The notes under the pieces: model-generated
Told to the model about the DNA's origin: nothing
Seen by the model: the letters and a program-made list of their open reading frames with translations, nothing else
The model's database searches: none
Made by a program: the position numbers and the translations under genes
DNA from: Calditrichota bacterium
GTDB lineage: Bacteria; Calditrichota; Calditrichia; Calditrichales; J004
Direction of reading: 5' to 3'
DNA length: 64,000 nucleotides
Assembly: GCA_013112635.1 (NCBI GenBank)
Contig: JABFGF010000005.1
Location: 1 to 64,000, forward strand
Shown here: positions 1 to 9,315 of the stretch, piece by piece
Layout: every line of letters starts with the position of its first letter
How positions within the stretch are numbered: the stretch's first letter is position 1

Positions 1-1
1 T

Positions 2-85
2 GATATTAATTCTATTTCTTTAATTACACGCTTGTCTAAACGCGTCGTTCAACAGTATATTGAGCTCATCCCTTTAGGCAATTAA
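2..85 (+). CDS. C-terminal end of an unidentified protein (partial, 5' end outside window)
   Basis: The second forward frame is open from the window edge to a TAA at 83-85 and gives 27 residues ending in RLSKRVVQQYIELIPLGN. The basic amphipathic helix resembles the end of a helix-turn-helix or transposase-like protein, but the fragment is too short to name. A hairpin followed by T residues lies just downstream, as expected for a gene end. It converges on the CotH gene. Chance openness over 27 codons is possible. Confidence 0.3.
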   Translation, partial: DINSISLITRLSKRVVQQYIELIPLGN

Positions 86-105
86 ATGTTCTAAAAAGAC
101 AAGCT

Positions 106-128
106 ATGGTATCATTTGATACTATTTT
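106..128. terminator. Probable rho-independent terminator between convergent genes
   Basis: A 9-bp stem (one G:T pair) with a 2-nt loop is formed by ATGGTATCA at 106-114 and TGATACTAT at 117-125, followed by TTTT on the plus strand. It ends the rightward gene entering the window and overlaps the stop codon (122-124) of the leftward CotH gene. The stem is AT-rich, so its strength is uncertain. Confidence 0.45.
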
Positions 129-3100
129 AATAAGATCATTTTTTTAGTTTGAACAATGGGTCTTTTTTCTTTGACGTTCATAATAAGTTGATAAAAATAC
201 ACACCGCTCGCATAGCCTGAAAGATCAATTTCCATTTTATGACTTCCGGAGGATTTTGGAAAGTTCTTTAATATTTTTATAACTCTTTGCCCACGAATAT
301 TATAAATAGTCAGCGACACTTTTGCCGGCTCAACTAAATTAAATTTAATATTTGTTACAGGATTAAATGGATTTGGATAGTTTTGAAAGAGTTCGTACTC
401 GGAAACAACCTTTGGGTTTTTCTTGATTGATGTAAAAACTGTGTTTTGAGATCCGGGTGTTCCTTTAACTATTTGAGAAGCAATCCAGTAATCTGCTAAT
501 GCGTTGTCTTTAAAAGGGCTTGTTAACTCTAAGCTTGGCCCATTGCCACGCGGCGCAGAAGGCCATGGCGCACTTATCCCAAATTCAACATGATCTATAG
601 CAATGCCGGAACTGCTAAATAACCGAACTATGTCACCATCTTTGCCGAGCCCAAAAGGCAGGTTCCCAACAATGTTTGTTACATCAGGATGCTGCAATTT
701 AAAAACAGTAGTATCTCGGCAAAAAACAAGATATCCATTCGCTCCTATTATAGTATTTTGGGGAATGGTAAATGGTGTATCATCTTTGTCATCTTTTAAA
801 ACCCAACCGGAAATATTTTTGGCATTAGAAGAAGGATTATAAAGTTCGATCCAGTCTTCGGTTTCATACGTAAGCGATGCCTTATACATAATCTCATTTA
901 TTATTACCGAGCTGGATTTTAAACTGAGTTCATCAACCAGGCCCATATCACTCCCGCCAATACCTGCGCTGGTTCCGGGTGATTGTGGTTTCAAAAAATA
1001 ATACTCATCAAATAATGGAACGCCGGTTATATTGCCCGGCAAATCATCATAAAGCGTATCATTAGTCATGGAGTACGAAACATCAATTCCACCTTCATAC
1101 GGTCCCTGTTCGGCCTTAGTATAATTACGGATATTTAGATTACTGTTATTATAAAAGATACTGTTTGTTGCTGTAATATGACCAGTATTTGGGGTATGAT
1201 AACTATCTCCAAAACGCAATCCATGAACATTATTTATTGCCACAGAATGATCTACAAAAACTTGCGGACTGCCATTACCTGCTTCAAATCCATTAAAATT
1301 TCGTAACGAAACGGTATTAAAAATTCGTACTGTATCTTTACCTGATGCCGCAACGCCTTCATGTACCCACCCCTCAATCCAGCAGTTTTTTATCATTAGG
1401 TTGCCTCTATTATGATCAATTGCATCGTCCTTACCATCAATAAAAAAGCTGTTTTCGATGAGTGAATAGCTGCCATCTGTGGCACCATAATCTATATGAA
1501 ATCCATCATTGTCAAAATCTGAGGAGGGTGGACCACTCAGATCATCAGGGATATCAATTAAATAGCATTTGTTAATATGTACCTTAGAATGATGAAATTC
1601 TCCGCCATGCAAAGCCCTTGATGTAACACTGTTTTGCATAGTAAAATTACTGTATATGCTCCCCACGGCTTTACCAATAGATTTTAAAATATAAACATTA
1701 TCCATTGTGACAGAGCTGTTTTCCTTTGCAAACAAAGTGGGTTGAATGTTCATATGCGCCCATCCTTTTGTTGGGTCACCACCACCCTCAAGAAAAAAAC
1801 TGTATTCTATTCGTGAGTCGGAGTTGTAAAATTCAATTCCACCCCAGGATTCACCAGGGTTATAACTTGAAAATACAACGGGATAGTTTTTATTGCCCTC
1901 AATTAATAAGGTACCTGCAACTGCAATATTTACATGTCTTTTTACTTTAACACGTGTTCCAGATTTGATTAACAAGGTTGAACCACCTGTAATATTCAAG
2001 TCGTCGTCAATGATGTGTTCAACCTGATTATCCCAAACTATCATTTCGCCGGAGATTGACCCGGAATAATGCACTTGTTCCAAAGTATTATCTACTTTTA
2101 TATTTTTGCTTTCACTTTCAAATCCTTCTCGATTTATATAAAGTTGAAAATCTGATTCACTGCTGTTTTCACCAAAAAAGATACCGGTTCCCTTTTTTAG
2201 CTTAAAGCTGGAGTCAGCGAAAGCATCGCCATGAAGGAAAGTGAGGGAATCTGAAACAAGGGCGTTTATCTCTTTGTTAACAGATCGTACTCTAAAAATT
2301 ACTGGAACAAGATCATTGGTTTTTACAACTGCCGGGGCAATTATTTCATAATAATCAGATTCAAATGCATTTATAAAAATAGGTTCCAGCGTTGAAATAT
2401 CTGCAGGGTCAACTGTTATAGAACTATTCTGTTCTAATTCTGAATTGCTCCAACCGGCAAACTCAAAACCTGGTTTCGCGATGGCTGTAACCTGAATCGG
2501 GATTCCCGGGAAGTATTTTCCGGACCATGAAAATTGATCTACATTAATAGAATTTATTTTTAGGCTGCCTTTATTCTCATCCTGTGTAACTGTAATTGTT
2601 TTTGCAGCATCCAGGCCAAAATGATCTTTAATATGATTCCTGACAATATCCGGCCGGTCGGTTGCAAAATCACGAAGATGATCAAGGTTATCATTCCATT
2701 TGCTTACCGAGCTATTCCAACGCACAGCTTCATTTGGGATTTCATCCGATATAAGTCCGGCAAGTGAGTCAATCATTGTAAATACACTATCACTCCTGCA
2801 AAGCTCATTAAAAAAATCTGAAACACGGTTAATAAACTTTATTTTATAAGATTCGTTTTCCAACAATTTTTTCATCATCAGGTTGCCCCAACGTTCATTT
2901 ACCGTACTCTGATAAAAGGCGACGTTTTCCCAGGTTTTGTCTGTAAAAGTTCGGTCCATATCCCAAATTGCCCAACGCCAGCGACCGGCCGCATCCTTTT
3001 CTTTAAAAGCAAAAACGCCCCAAAGCCAACTGCGGTACTCTGTGCATTGTACCAATGCCTGAAGTGAAGTAAAGTTTTCTATATCAATCATGGTGGTCGC

Positions 3101-4492
3101 TTTTTGATAAACGGAATCACTAGTAAAATCACTGTTTTCGAAAAAATCCCACATAGCATTCCATTCATCAAATGTGCCCCATTGCAAAAGCGGCCCTTTT
3201 TTATCATAGCGGATAAGGTCAAAATCCGCCAGACCCAGATGATCTTCTATAAAATATTCATTAATACTTTCCCGGATATTATATATACCCCAATAGTCAT
3301 TATTAAGATAGAGAATTGCAAAATTTCCTGATGCTGTTAGACCGCCGGTTTTTTGCCAAAGCCCGCTTGTCAATGGATCGCGCAGCAGCGTGCCTTTACT
3401 GTTTGCCGGGGAAATATCATCATCATATCCGGCTCGTAATACAAGATTCTTAAATGATTGCACTGTCGGCAGGTCAAACATATCATAGTTTAATCTATCC
3501 ATGCTGTAACCTGTTTTGAAAAATATGCGGAAGGATTTTTTCGGTAAGACACGGGATGTCCGTCCCTGAATTCGTATACCGCTTCGGATTGAGAATTCTG
3601 CATTTCCGGATTTGATATAATCCATATCAACCGGTCTTTCCCATGCTGCGCTCCCTTTGATATAATTTGGATAAATCCCTATTGAGTCACTGAATAAATT
3701 TGCAGGATCCGTAATAACAGATAAAACAGGCAAATTAAAATTTTCAGAAATAAAATAGGTTTTTGCAGCCGGGATTGATGGAATATGATTTTCTTTAAAT
3801 GCCCTGGCCGAAAAAACTGATGAGCCAGGCAAGTTTACGGAGTTTGAAAATAACTCGGATGTTGTTTTGGGAAGGCTACCATCTAATGTGTATGCTATTG
3901 TTGAATCATCTGAAGTTAAACTTACATCAACATTGCCGGGATAATTTCCTGCTTCTACAGAAAGTTGTGGTGAAACTGTTATGCCGGCATAGCCATGGCC
4001 ATTAATTTGGCCTGGTGTTGGATGTTGAAAATATTTTAAGGTTCCATCTAAAGAAGATCGGCCAAAAGAGTAGTTTGCTGTTTGGGCCGGGAAAGTAACT
4101 TGGTCAACAATCGTTGTCCCATCTGTATCAGTTAGCAGTACATCTTCTCCGGTTGACGAAAGTTTAAAACCAAGGTGAAGCACGCCTTCGATTGGTTCGG
4201 AATCTGCCCAGAAAATTAGAAAGCTATCGGGGTAAAGTATTGTTTCAGAAAAACCGGAAGGAATTTGCCATTTCTGCGGATTGTCGGGATCGTCGCTTAA
4301 AAACATACCGGCAACATCAATTGCTTCTGTACTTGCGTTATGCAACTCAATCCAATCATCATAATCTTTGTGTTCATCACGAAAAGTATTAATATTACTC
4401 GCCAAAATTTCATTTATTATGATTGAGTTTTGGGCAACTAAATAAGTTGAAATTAGCACAGAGAATAAAAGAATTTTGGGAAATAGCTTCAT
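122..4492 (-). CDS. Secreted CotH-family protein with two lamin-tail domains, beta-helix and T9SS sorting domain
   Basis: A 1456-residue exported protein. The signal peptide is about residues 1-21 (ends LVAQ). A lamin-tail domain follows at about 23-160 (INEILASN, DDWIELHN). A chitobiase-type C-terminal beta domain lies at about 183-245 (AYTLDGSLP) and a CotH domain at about 250-640. The CotH part shows the basic motif IQGRTSRVLPKKSFRIFF and the acidic WDMDRTF near 515, which in CotH kinases contribute to ATP/metal binding. A repeat-rich stretch (about 830-1180) looks like a right-handed beta-helix. A second lamin-tail domain (about 1195-1310, DDWIELYNP-like) precedes the Por sorting domain at about 1369-1456 (FQNYPNPFNP). 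Secretion by T9SS to the cell surface is inferred from that tail. Start is the ATG before the signal peptide. Kinase activity is inferred from family, and substrates are unknown. Confidence 0.88.
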   Translation of the reverse strand: MKLFPKILLFSVLISTYLVAQNSIIINEILASNINTFRDEHKDYDDWIELHNASTEAIDVAGMFLSDDPDNPQKWQIPSGFSETILYPDSFLIFWADSEPIEGVLHLGFKLSSTGEDVLLTDTDGTTIVDQVTFPAQTANYSFGRSSLDGTLKYFQHPTPGQINGHGYAGITVSPQLSVEAGNYPGNVDVSLTSDDSTIAYTLDGSLPKTTSELFSNSVNLPGSSVFSARAFKENHIPSIPAAKTYFISENFNLPVLSVITDPANLFSDSIGIYPNYIKGSAAWERPVDMDYIKSGNAEFSIRSGIRIQGRTSRVLPKKSFRIFFKTGYSMDRLNYDMFDLPTVQSFKNLVLRAGYDDDISPANSKGTLLRDPLTSGLWQKTGGLTASGNFAILYLNNDYWGIYNIRESINEYFIEDHLGLADFDLIRYDKKGPLLQWGTFDEWNAMWDFFENSDFTSDSVYQKATTMIDIENFTSLQALVQCTEYRSWLWGVFAFKEKDAAGRWRWAIWDMDRTFTDKTWENVAFYQSTVNERWGNLMMKKLLENESYKIKFINRVSDFFNELCRSDSVFTMIDSLAGLISDEIPNEAVRWNSSVSKWNDNLDHLRDFATDRPDIVRNHIKDHFGLDAAKTITVTQDENKGSLKINSINVDQFSWSGKYFPGIPIQVTAIAKPGFEFAGWSNSELEQNSSITVDPADISTLEPIFINAFESDYYEIIAPAVVKTNDLVPVIFRVRSVNKEINALVSDSLTFLHGDAFADSSFKLKKGTGIFFGENSSESDFQLYINREGFESESKNIKVDNTLEQVHYSGSISGEMIVWDNQVEHIIDDDLNITGGSTLLIKSGTRVKVKRHVNIAVAGTLLIEGNKNYPVVFSSYNPGESWGGIEFYNSDSRIEYSFFLEGGGDPTKGWAHMNIQPTLFAKENSSVTMDNVYILKSIGKAVGSIYSNFTMQNSVTSRALHGGEFHHSKVHINKCYLIDIPDDLSGPPSSDFDNDGFHIDYGATDGSYSLIENSFFIDGKDDAIDHNRGNLMIKNCWIEGWVHEGVAASGKDTVRIFNTVSLRNFNGFEAGNGSPQVFVDHSVAINNVHGLRFGDSYHTPNTGHITATNSIFYNNSNLNIRNYTKAEQGPYEGGIDVSYSMTNDTLYDDLPGNITGVPLFDEYYFLKPQSPGTSAGIGGSDMGLVDELSLKSSSVIINEIMYKASLTYETEDWIELYNPSSNAKNISGWVLKDDKDDTPFTIPQNTIIGANGYLVFCRDTTVFKLQHPDVTNIVGNLPFGLGKDGDIVRLFSSSGIAIDHVEFGISAPWPSAPRGNGPSLELTSPFKDNALADYWIASQIVKGTPGSQNTVFTSIKKNPKVVSEYELFQNYPNPFNPVTNIKFNLVEPAKVSLTIYNIRGQRVIKILKNFPKSSGSHKMEIDLSGYASGVYFYQLIMNVKEKRPIVQTKKMILLK

Positions 4493-4730
4493 AATTTTTC
4501 TATTGGTTGGTTTTAAATTATTTGACGGGTTTAATCTAAGTTCAAAAAGATTATTTTGAAAGAAAATGATTTAAAACCTGGTCTTGTATTTGGGGAAGTA
4601 GAAAAAAAGAATTGCGATTTGAAAATTCGAGTGGTTACAATTCTCTTGATGAGGAAAGGCTTTTAGAAAAAAAGGCAGATAAAGTGAATTAATTTACCTA
4701 CCGTATTAAAATCTTTTTTGTTTTAAGTCT

Positions 4731-5393
4731 TTACTTCAACTTGTCTTTAAACATTTTTTTCATTTTCTGCACTTTAGGGTCAATCACAAAACGGCAATAA
4801 GGCTGGTTGGGATTTAAATTAAAATAGTCCTGGTGATATCCTTCTGCTTCGTAAAATTCGGTAAGTGCTTCAATTTCAGTTACAATCGGATCAGGGTAAA
4901 CCTTATTTGCATCGGTCTCTTTTTTTGATTTCTCTGCAATCTCTTTTTGCTTTTCATCATGATAAAAAATAACCGAACGATATTGAGTGCCAACATCGTT
5001 TCCCTGGCGGTTTAGTGTTGTTGGGTCATGTGTAAGCCAATAAACGTAAAGCAGGTCTTCGTAACTTATTTCCTTGGGATCGAATTTGATCTGCGCAACT
5101 TCAGCATGGCCTGTTTTGCCACTTGTCACTTCTTTGTAAGACGGGTTTTTTACATGGCCTCCGGCATAACCGGAGATAACAGAGTGCACGCCTCGCAGAT
5201 CCTGAAAAACGGCTTCCACACACCAAAAACATCCGGCACCTAAAGTGGCTGTTTCTAAATTCATCTCACTCATATCTTTTTCATCACCTTTCGAAAAATT
5301 GGTTGTAGAAGCATAAACTGAAAACAGGGTTAAAAATAATCCTGAAATAAGTGTAATAAAAATTATTTTCCGGGTTTGTTTTTGTAAGCTCAT
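4731..5393 (-). CDS. msrA: Peptide-methionine (S)-S-oxide reductase MsrA, exported form
   Basis: MsrA reduces the S-epimer of methionine sulfoxide in proteins. The family active site GCFWC is at residues 54-58 (Cys55 catalytic), followed by SGYAGGHVKNPSYKEV and the GNDVGTQYRS motif. The core continues to the usual C-terminus (GYHQDYF). I start at the internal ATG at 5393 (220 residues) because AAAGGA lies 6 nt upstream of it. The 10-residue upstream extension has no such site. The first 30 residues form a hydrophobic signal peptide or anchor, so the enzyme probably repairs periplasmic or envelope proteins. No MsrB domain is fused to it and none is adjacent. Confidence 0.95.
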   Translation of the reverse strand: MSLQKQTRKIIFITLISGLFLTLFSVYASTTNFSKGDEKDMSEMNLETATLGAGCFWCVEAVFQDLRGVHSVISGYAGGHVKNPSYKEVTSGKTGHAEVAQIKFDPKEISYEDLLYVYWLTHDPTTLNRQGNDVGTQYRSVIFYHDEKQKEIAEKSKKETDANKVYPDPIVTEIEALTEFYEAEGYHQDYFNLNPNQPYCRFVIDPKVQKMKKMFKDKLK

Positions 5394-5504
5394 TTTTATC
5401 CTTTGGTTTTGAATTGAGGCCAATATACGTATCGTAGAAAGGGTTCGAAAGCATTATGGGGAGATTTTATGTAAATGTTAACAAATATAACTTTTTGTGA
5501 AGTT

Positions 5505-6116
5505 TTACCGGTGCTCCCAATTATTTGGATCATTGCTGTCATTTGGAGAAAGCCCAAGCTGCTCTCCGTCTGTTTCTATTCCAAGCCCCAAAACAGTTCT
5601 ATTGGCATAATTGAAATAAGCGGTCACCTGGTTTATTTCCAAAATCTCACCATCGCTTAGCCCCGATTTTCGCATTTCATCAATTCTATTTTTTTCAATT
5701 TTGGCTGGAGTAAGAGTTAAAACCTTGGCATACTCCAATCCTGCAAGAAGTTTGCTTTTAAAATATTGTTGAGGAGAATCGGCTTTTAAACATTTATTTA
5801 TTTTTGCAGCATCCCAGTCATTTTCATTTTTAATTAGTCTTTGTAAACCTGCAAAATGATGATCAACACAGTAACCGCATTTATTGAGAATGCTCACGTA
5901 AACCCCAATTGTTTCAAGGTACCATTTGGGCAGTAAATTGTTAAGGTTGTGAAGGACGTTTTTGTAAAGAGCCATGTGGCCCGTTAAAGTGTGAGGCCGC
6001 AAACTATGGGCTTTTAAAATATTATCAATAGCTCCATCAGCACCTTTTACTTTATCATAAATCGCTTTTAGGTGATTATCTGCCTGATCATATTCGATTA
6101 TTTTTATCCAGCTCAA
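5505..6116 (-). CDS. AhpD-like / carboxymuconolactone decarboxylase family peroxidase-related protein
   Basis: A 203-residue all-alpha protein of the CMD/AhpD superfamily. The redox motif Cys80-Gly-Tyr-Cys83 is followed by VDHHFAGL, matching the CxxC-x3-H arrangement of AhpD-like 'uncharacterized peroxidase-related' enzymes. The N-terminal half (QADNHLKAIYDKVKG, ...LRPHTLTGHMALYKNVL) is typical of that subgroup. The start codon is TTG at 6116, with only a weak ribosome-binding site upstream. It stands between msrA and a HAD hydrolase on the same strand. An antioxidant role beside MsrA is plausible but inferred. The physiological reductant is unknown. Confidence 0.85.
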   Translation of the reverse strand: MSWIKIIEYDQADNHLKAIYDKVKGADGAIDNILKAHSLRPHTLTGHMALYKNVLHNLNNLLPKWYLETIGVYVSILNKCGYCVDHHFAGLQRLIKNENDWDAAKINKCLKADSPQQYFKSKLLAGLEYAKVLTLTPAKIEKNRIDEMRKSGLSDGEILEINQVTAYFNYANRTVLGLGIETDGEQLGLSPNDSNDPNNWEHR

Positions 6117-6156
6117 ATTTCAGTCCAGTTTTAAATTAAGGATGGAAAATACGCAG

Positions 6157-6852
6157 TTAAAGAAGTAATCCGGTTATTTCTGAAATAGAATTTACTTTTT
6201 GAAAACGTGGATTTGATGTGCTATGATTTTCCACATGTTCATGAGCCCAGGTAGTTTCACATGGGATGTGAATAGCGTGACCACCAATTTCCAATACAGG
6301 CAATATATCCGATTTTACTGAATTGCCGACCATAAGAAATTGGCCAACCGGGATATCCAAGTGAGCGATTAATTTTTTGTAATTTGCGGGTTCTTTTTCG
6401 CTCATTATCTCGATATGATGGAAATATTGTTCAAGTCCCGATTTATCCAGCTTACGTTCCTGGTCCAGTAAATCACCTTTGGTTGCAACAATTAGACGAT
6501 ATTTATCTTTGAGGCTCTTTAAAACATTCTCAACACCATCTAAAAGCTCTACTGGTTTATTGATAAGCTCGTTACCAAGCTCCAGGATTTGGCCAATTTT
6601 ACTTTGGTTAATTTTATGATCAGAAATTTTTAAAGCGGTTTCAATCATAGAAAGCATAAAGCTCTTTGCGCCATACCCATATAATCCAATATTATTAATT
6701 TCTATTTTCAACAATTCTTCCTGGCAGGCATCCTCATCAATAAATTCTTTCATGAGTGCGGAAAACCTTTTTTCAATTTCACGATAATAAGGCTCATTGA
6801 CCCAAAGTGTGTCGTCTGCATCAAAACAGATTAGTTTTATTTGTTCTTTCAT
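6157..6852 (-). CDS. HAD-superfamily phosphohydrolase
   Basis: A 231-residue cytosolic HAD hydrolase. Motif I is FDADDTLW, with Asp11 as the likely nucleophile and Asp13 as acid/base. A helical cap (about 18-90) follows. Motif II lies in VATKGD, a lysine in motif III is near SEKEPANYKKL, and motif IV is MVGNSVKSDILP. The architecture resembles small-molecule phosphatases of the YjjG/phosphoglycolate phosphatase type. The substrate cannot be deduced. It ends 40 bp before the AhpD-like gene and lies downstream of purC on the same strand, so the three may share a transcript. Confidence 0.85.
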   Translation of the reverse strand: MKEQIKLICFDADDTLWVNEPYYREIEKRFSALMKEFIDEDACQEELLKIEINNIGLYGYGAKSFMLSMIETALKISDHKINQSKIGQILELGNELINKPVELLDGVENVLKSLKDKYRLIVATKGDLLDQERKLDKSGLEQYFHHIEIMSEKEPANYKKLIAHLDIPVGQFLMVGNSVKSDILPVLEIGGHAIHIPCETTWAHEHVENHSTSNPRFQKVNSISEITGLLL

Positions 6853-6932
6853 AATTTCAATTCATTTCTAAAATAGTGATTTTGGTAAAATTAGGGATGC
6901 AATAATGCAACCATATTTACCTTAACGAATTT

Positions 6933-7985
6933 TTACAATAAATAATCCAGAATTAAATTTGTTGACTCAATAATCCGCTGGTCACGGGGTCTTAAATCCG
7001 GTTCAAAGCTTTTACCTGTTAAATTCTGTAAACCTTGAATATACCTCACGGCAATCTCGTTACTTTGCTCTTCAGTAAACTGCTGGCCTTTTTCTTTCAC
7101 CATTCCACGGGCAAATTCTTTTGAAAAAGAGACAGGTTTGTTATCGCGGCTGGCAATTGAACCATCGTCGTTTAATTTCCAAAAACGTGATGAATCCATG
7201 GTGTAAAGTTCATCAGCCGAAACAATCTTGCCTTTAGAATTAATACCGTGTTCGGTTTTTGTATCGACCAGCACCATACCTTTTTCTTTTAGGTATTGGG
7301 TGATTATTCCAAAGGCCATAATAGATGCATTGCGGATTTGTTTATATTGTTGCTGCGTGCAAATGTTATTTTCAACCAGGTAATAAGGGTCTACTGTTTT
7401 ATCAATTTTGTCTTTTGTTGAGGGAGTGTCCATTAAATATGCCAGTGGTCCATTGGGAACTAAACTGTTAACTTCAATTGCATGCAGGGCATAAGTAAAA
7501 TTATCAAGTCCCTCTTCTTTGGCTTTAAGCCAGTGCTGATATAAAGAGGTAGATGTAGAGCTCTCTGCCATGTACATGCGCAATACATTTTCCAGCATAA
7601 TCAGCTGCAGATTTTCTGCAGGAATCACAGTTGAGCTTGGCTTTAAACCAGGTACATCAAACTGAGAAGTGCCCAAAACATACTTTACAAGATTAAGCAT
7701 GTGGTCATGATTTTGAGCTAGAACCTGATCTTTAAAAGGGATTGCACCGCGGTTTTCATCGTGTGTTGAAATACGGTTACCCCGAAACATCAAACGAATG
7801 GGAATACCATTTTTTGTTTTAAGGTTTTCGGCAAAAACGGAGTCGGATACTTTTCCATCCAAAACTGTTGCGCCGGAAAGTCTGGGCAAGTCACCGTCTT
7901 CAATAATTTTGCGAATAGGACGGCCTTCATTTACGCGATTGCCATATTCCTCTACCAGATTAATAATTTCTTTTTGGTTTAACAT
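6933..7985 (-). CDS. purC: Phosphoribosylaminoimidazole-succinocarboxamide synthase
   Basis: PurC condenses CAIR with aspartate using ATP in purine biosynthesis. The 350-residue product has the SAICAR-synthetase ATP-grasp layout. An N-terminal segment carries SGATVLDGKVSDSVF. A central region reads SLVPNGPLAYLMDTP. The family signature is spread over LVDTKTEHGINSKG and ADELYTMDSSRFW. It is longer than the roughly 240-residue E. coli type and matches the longer SAICAR synthetases of other lineages. No other purine genes are nearby. It is divergent from the YHS-domain gene across 168 bp. Confidence 0.93.
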   Translation of the reverse strand: MLNQKEIINLVEEYGNRVNEGRPIRKIIEDGDLPRLSGATVLDGKVSDSVFAENLKTKNGIPIRLMFRGNRISTHDENRGAIPFKDQVLAQNHDHMLNLVKYVLGTSQFDVPGLKPSSTVIPAENLQLIMLENVLRMYMAESSTSTSLYQHWLKAKEEGLDNFTYALHAIEVNSLVPNGPLAYLMDTPSTKDKIDKTVDPYYLVENNICTQQQYKQIRNASIMAFGIITQYLKEKGMVLVDTKTEHGINSKGKIVSADELYTMDSSRFWKLNDDGSIASRDNKPVSFSKEFARGMVKEKGQQFTEEQSNEIAVRYIQGLQNLTGKSFEPDLRPRDQRIIESTNLILDYLL

Positions 7986-8153
7986 ATAGGTCCATTTTTT
8001 TTGATAAATTTAAGGGATAATAAAAGCTGTAATCTCGAATGGAAATAAATTTAATATTTAACAGGTTTATTACAACCATAGATTCTATAAAAAATGTCCA
8101 TATTTCAAAATCCAAATCGTTTAACAATTAAACCAGATCTTAGGAGGTAAAAA

Positions 8154-8627
8154 ATGAAAAAAGTATTGATGATTGCCGGTGGTATTATTTTTGTTCTGAT
8201 TGTTGTTACAATTGTTATGTCTGTAAATGACAAGATTTATCCTATTTCCATGGGCATGCATGATGAAATGAATTTAGAAGAAGGGCTTGCATTAAACGGC
8301 AATGACCCGGTTGCATACTTTACAGAAAAATCTGCAGTAAAAGGTGATGCTCAATTTACCCATACTTGGAATAATGCAGAGTGGCATTTTACAAGCGATT
8401 CCACAAAAAATATGTTTGCAGCTAATCCTGAAAAATATGCACCGCAATTTGGCGGCTATTGTGCTTTTGCGGTCAGCAAAGGATTCACGGCAGATAGCGA
8501 TCCTGCTACATTTCATATTGAAGATAACAAGCTATATATTTTTCATGCAGAGGATGTTAAGCAGGAATTCTTATCCGCAAAGGAAGAAAATAAGAAGTTG
8601 GCACATTCAAACTGGGATGAACAATGA
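8154..8627 (+). CDS. Membrane-anchored YHS-domain protein
   Basis: A 157-residue protein with an N-terminal hydrophobic segment (about 5-23) and a YHS domain at about 45-115. Conserved elements include LNGNDPVAYF, WHFTSDSTKNMFAANPEKY and FGGYCAFAVSKG. This arrangement occurs in small exported YHS proteins, where the Cys and neighbouring residues suggest metal binding. The start is set by a near-perfect Shine-Dalgarno AGGAGG at 8142-8147, 6 nt before the ATG. It is transcribed toward the toxin-antitoxin pair, with only 10 bp between the two stop codons. The function is undetermined. Confidence 0.88.
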   Translation: MKKVLMIAGGIIFVLIVVTIVMSVNDKIYPISMGMHDEMNLEEGLALNGNDPVAYFTEKSAVKGDAQFTHTWNNAEWHFTSDSTKNMFAANPEKYAPQFGGYCAFAVSKGFTADSDPATFHIEDNKLYIFHAEDVKQEFLSAKEENKKLAHSNWDEQ

Positions 8628-8637
8628 TTTTTGTTTT

Positions 8638-8994
8638 TTAAAGAAGCTCTTTTGGTTCAAATAGCAGGCTTAATCCTTCTAAAACCTGATTAATTCTTTT
8701 GTTGGATATTCTTCCAATTTTTTCAATCAGGTCATTTTTATTAACAGTAAAGATTTGTGAGATGTTTATAACACTATCTCGGGAAAGGTTTGCTTCCCCT
8801 TTGTTTAAAAGTATATTTCCGGGGGCGTTAGCTCGTTTTAGGTTAGATGTTATTGTTGCAACCACCACTGTATTTATTTTGCTTAAATTAAAAACATTAT
8901 TTTGTATAACAACATGTGGATGACGGTATCCCGGTTCTGAACCGCTTGGTATGCCCAAATCTATCCAAAAAACATCACCTTGCTTTATTTCCAC
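8638..8994 (-). CDS. PemK/MazF-family toxin, probable mRNA interferase
   Basis: A 118-residue toxin of the CcdB/PemK fold. It begins with the family opening GDVFWIDLGIPSGSEPG, followed by RHPHVVIQNN with the conserved Arg. Next come VVVATITSN with the Thr/Ser active-site loop, a PGNILL strand and SVINISQIFTV. MazF relatives cleave single-stranded RNA at short motifs. The open frame overlaps the end of the upstream ribbon-helix-helix antitoxin gene by 10 bp, the usual toxin-second order. Transcription is driven by the promoter at 9266-9294 and should be autoregulated. The target motif is unknown. Confidence 0.92.
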   Translation of the reverse strand: MEIKQGDVFWIDLGIPSGSEPGYRHPHVVIQNNVFNLSKINTVVVATITSNLKRANAPGNILLNKGEANLSRDSVINISQIFTVNKNDLIEKIGRISNKRINQVLEGLSLLFEPKELL

Positions 8995-9245
8995 GGCTCG
9001 TCCTTAAGCAATTGAAATTGTTTGTTCCGCATTGCATCTTGGTTTTCAAACTTATCTGTATCCATTTCATCCCCATAAACACTATTCAATTTTGCCAGCA
9101 TTTTTTGGTTTTGCCGACGTTGAATAAATTCTTTTACTGCAATTGAAAAAAACTTACTTCGGGATATATTCATTTCTTCTGCATTTTTTTTTATTTGCTC
9201 TAATAAACCCTGTTCTAAAGAAATTGCTGTTTTTATACCTGCCAT
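8985..9245 (-). CDS. Ribbon-helix-helix antitoxin of the PemK/MazF pair
   Basis: An 86-residue protein. The N-terminal half is a CopG/MazE-type ribbon-helix-helix: a beta strand (KTAISLEQGLLEQI), helix A (KKNAEEM), a turn (NISRSKF) and helix B (FSIAVKEFIQRR). The acidic, probably flexible C-terminal half would wrap the toxin. The toxin starts within its last codons (10-bp overlap). A sigma-70 promoter with repeated TATAC boxes lies 21 bp or more upstream of the ATG, which fits autorepression by the dimer or the complex. Confidence 0.88.
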   Translation of the reverse strand: MAGIKTAISLEQGLLEQIKKNAEEMNISRSKFFSIAVKEFIQRRQNQKMLAKLNSVYGDEMDTDKFENQDAMRNKQFQLLKDEPWK

Positions 9246-9265
9246 ATTTCATCCTTTTTTTAAAA

Positions 9266-9294
9266 AGTATACGTCTTGGTATAACAAAAGTCAA
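9266..9294 (-). promoter_or_regulatory. Sigma-70 promoter and putative operator of the toxin-antitoxin operon
   Basis: On the minus strand a -35 box TTGACT (9289-9294) and a -10 box TATACT (9266-9271) are separated by exactly 17 bp. The spacer contains TTATAC and the spacer/-10 junction contains GTATAC, about one helical turn apart. GGTAT/ATACC arms lie at 9278-9282 and 9294-9298. Such repeats over the promoter are where ribbon-helix-helix repressors normally bind. Occupancy is inferred. Confidence 0.6.
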
Positions 9295-9315
9295 TACCAG
9301 AGTTTTCCTTCAAAT

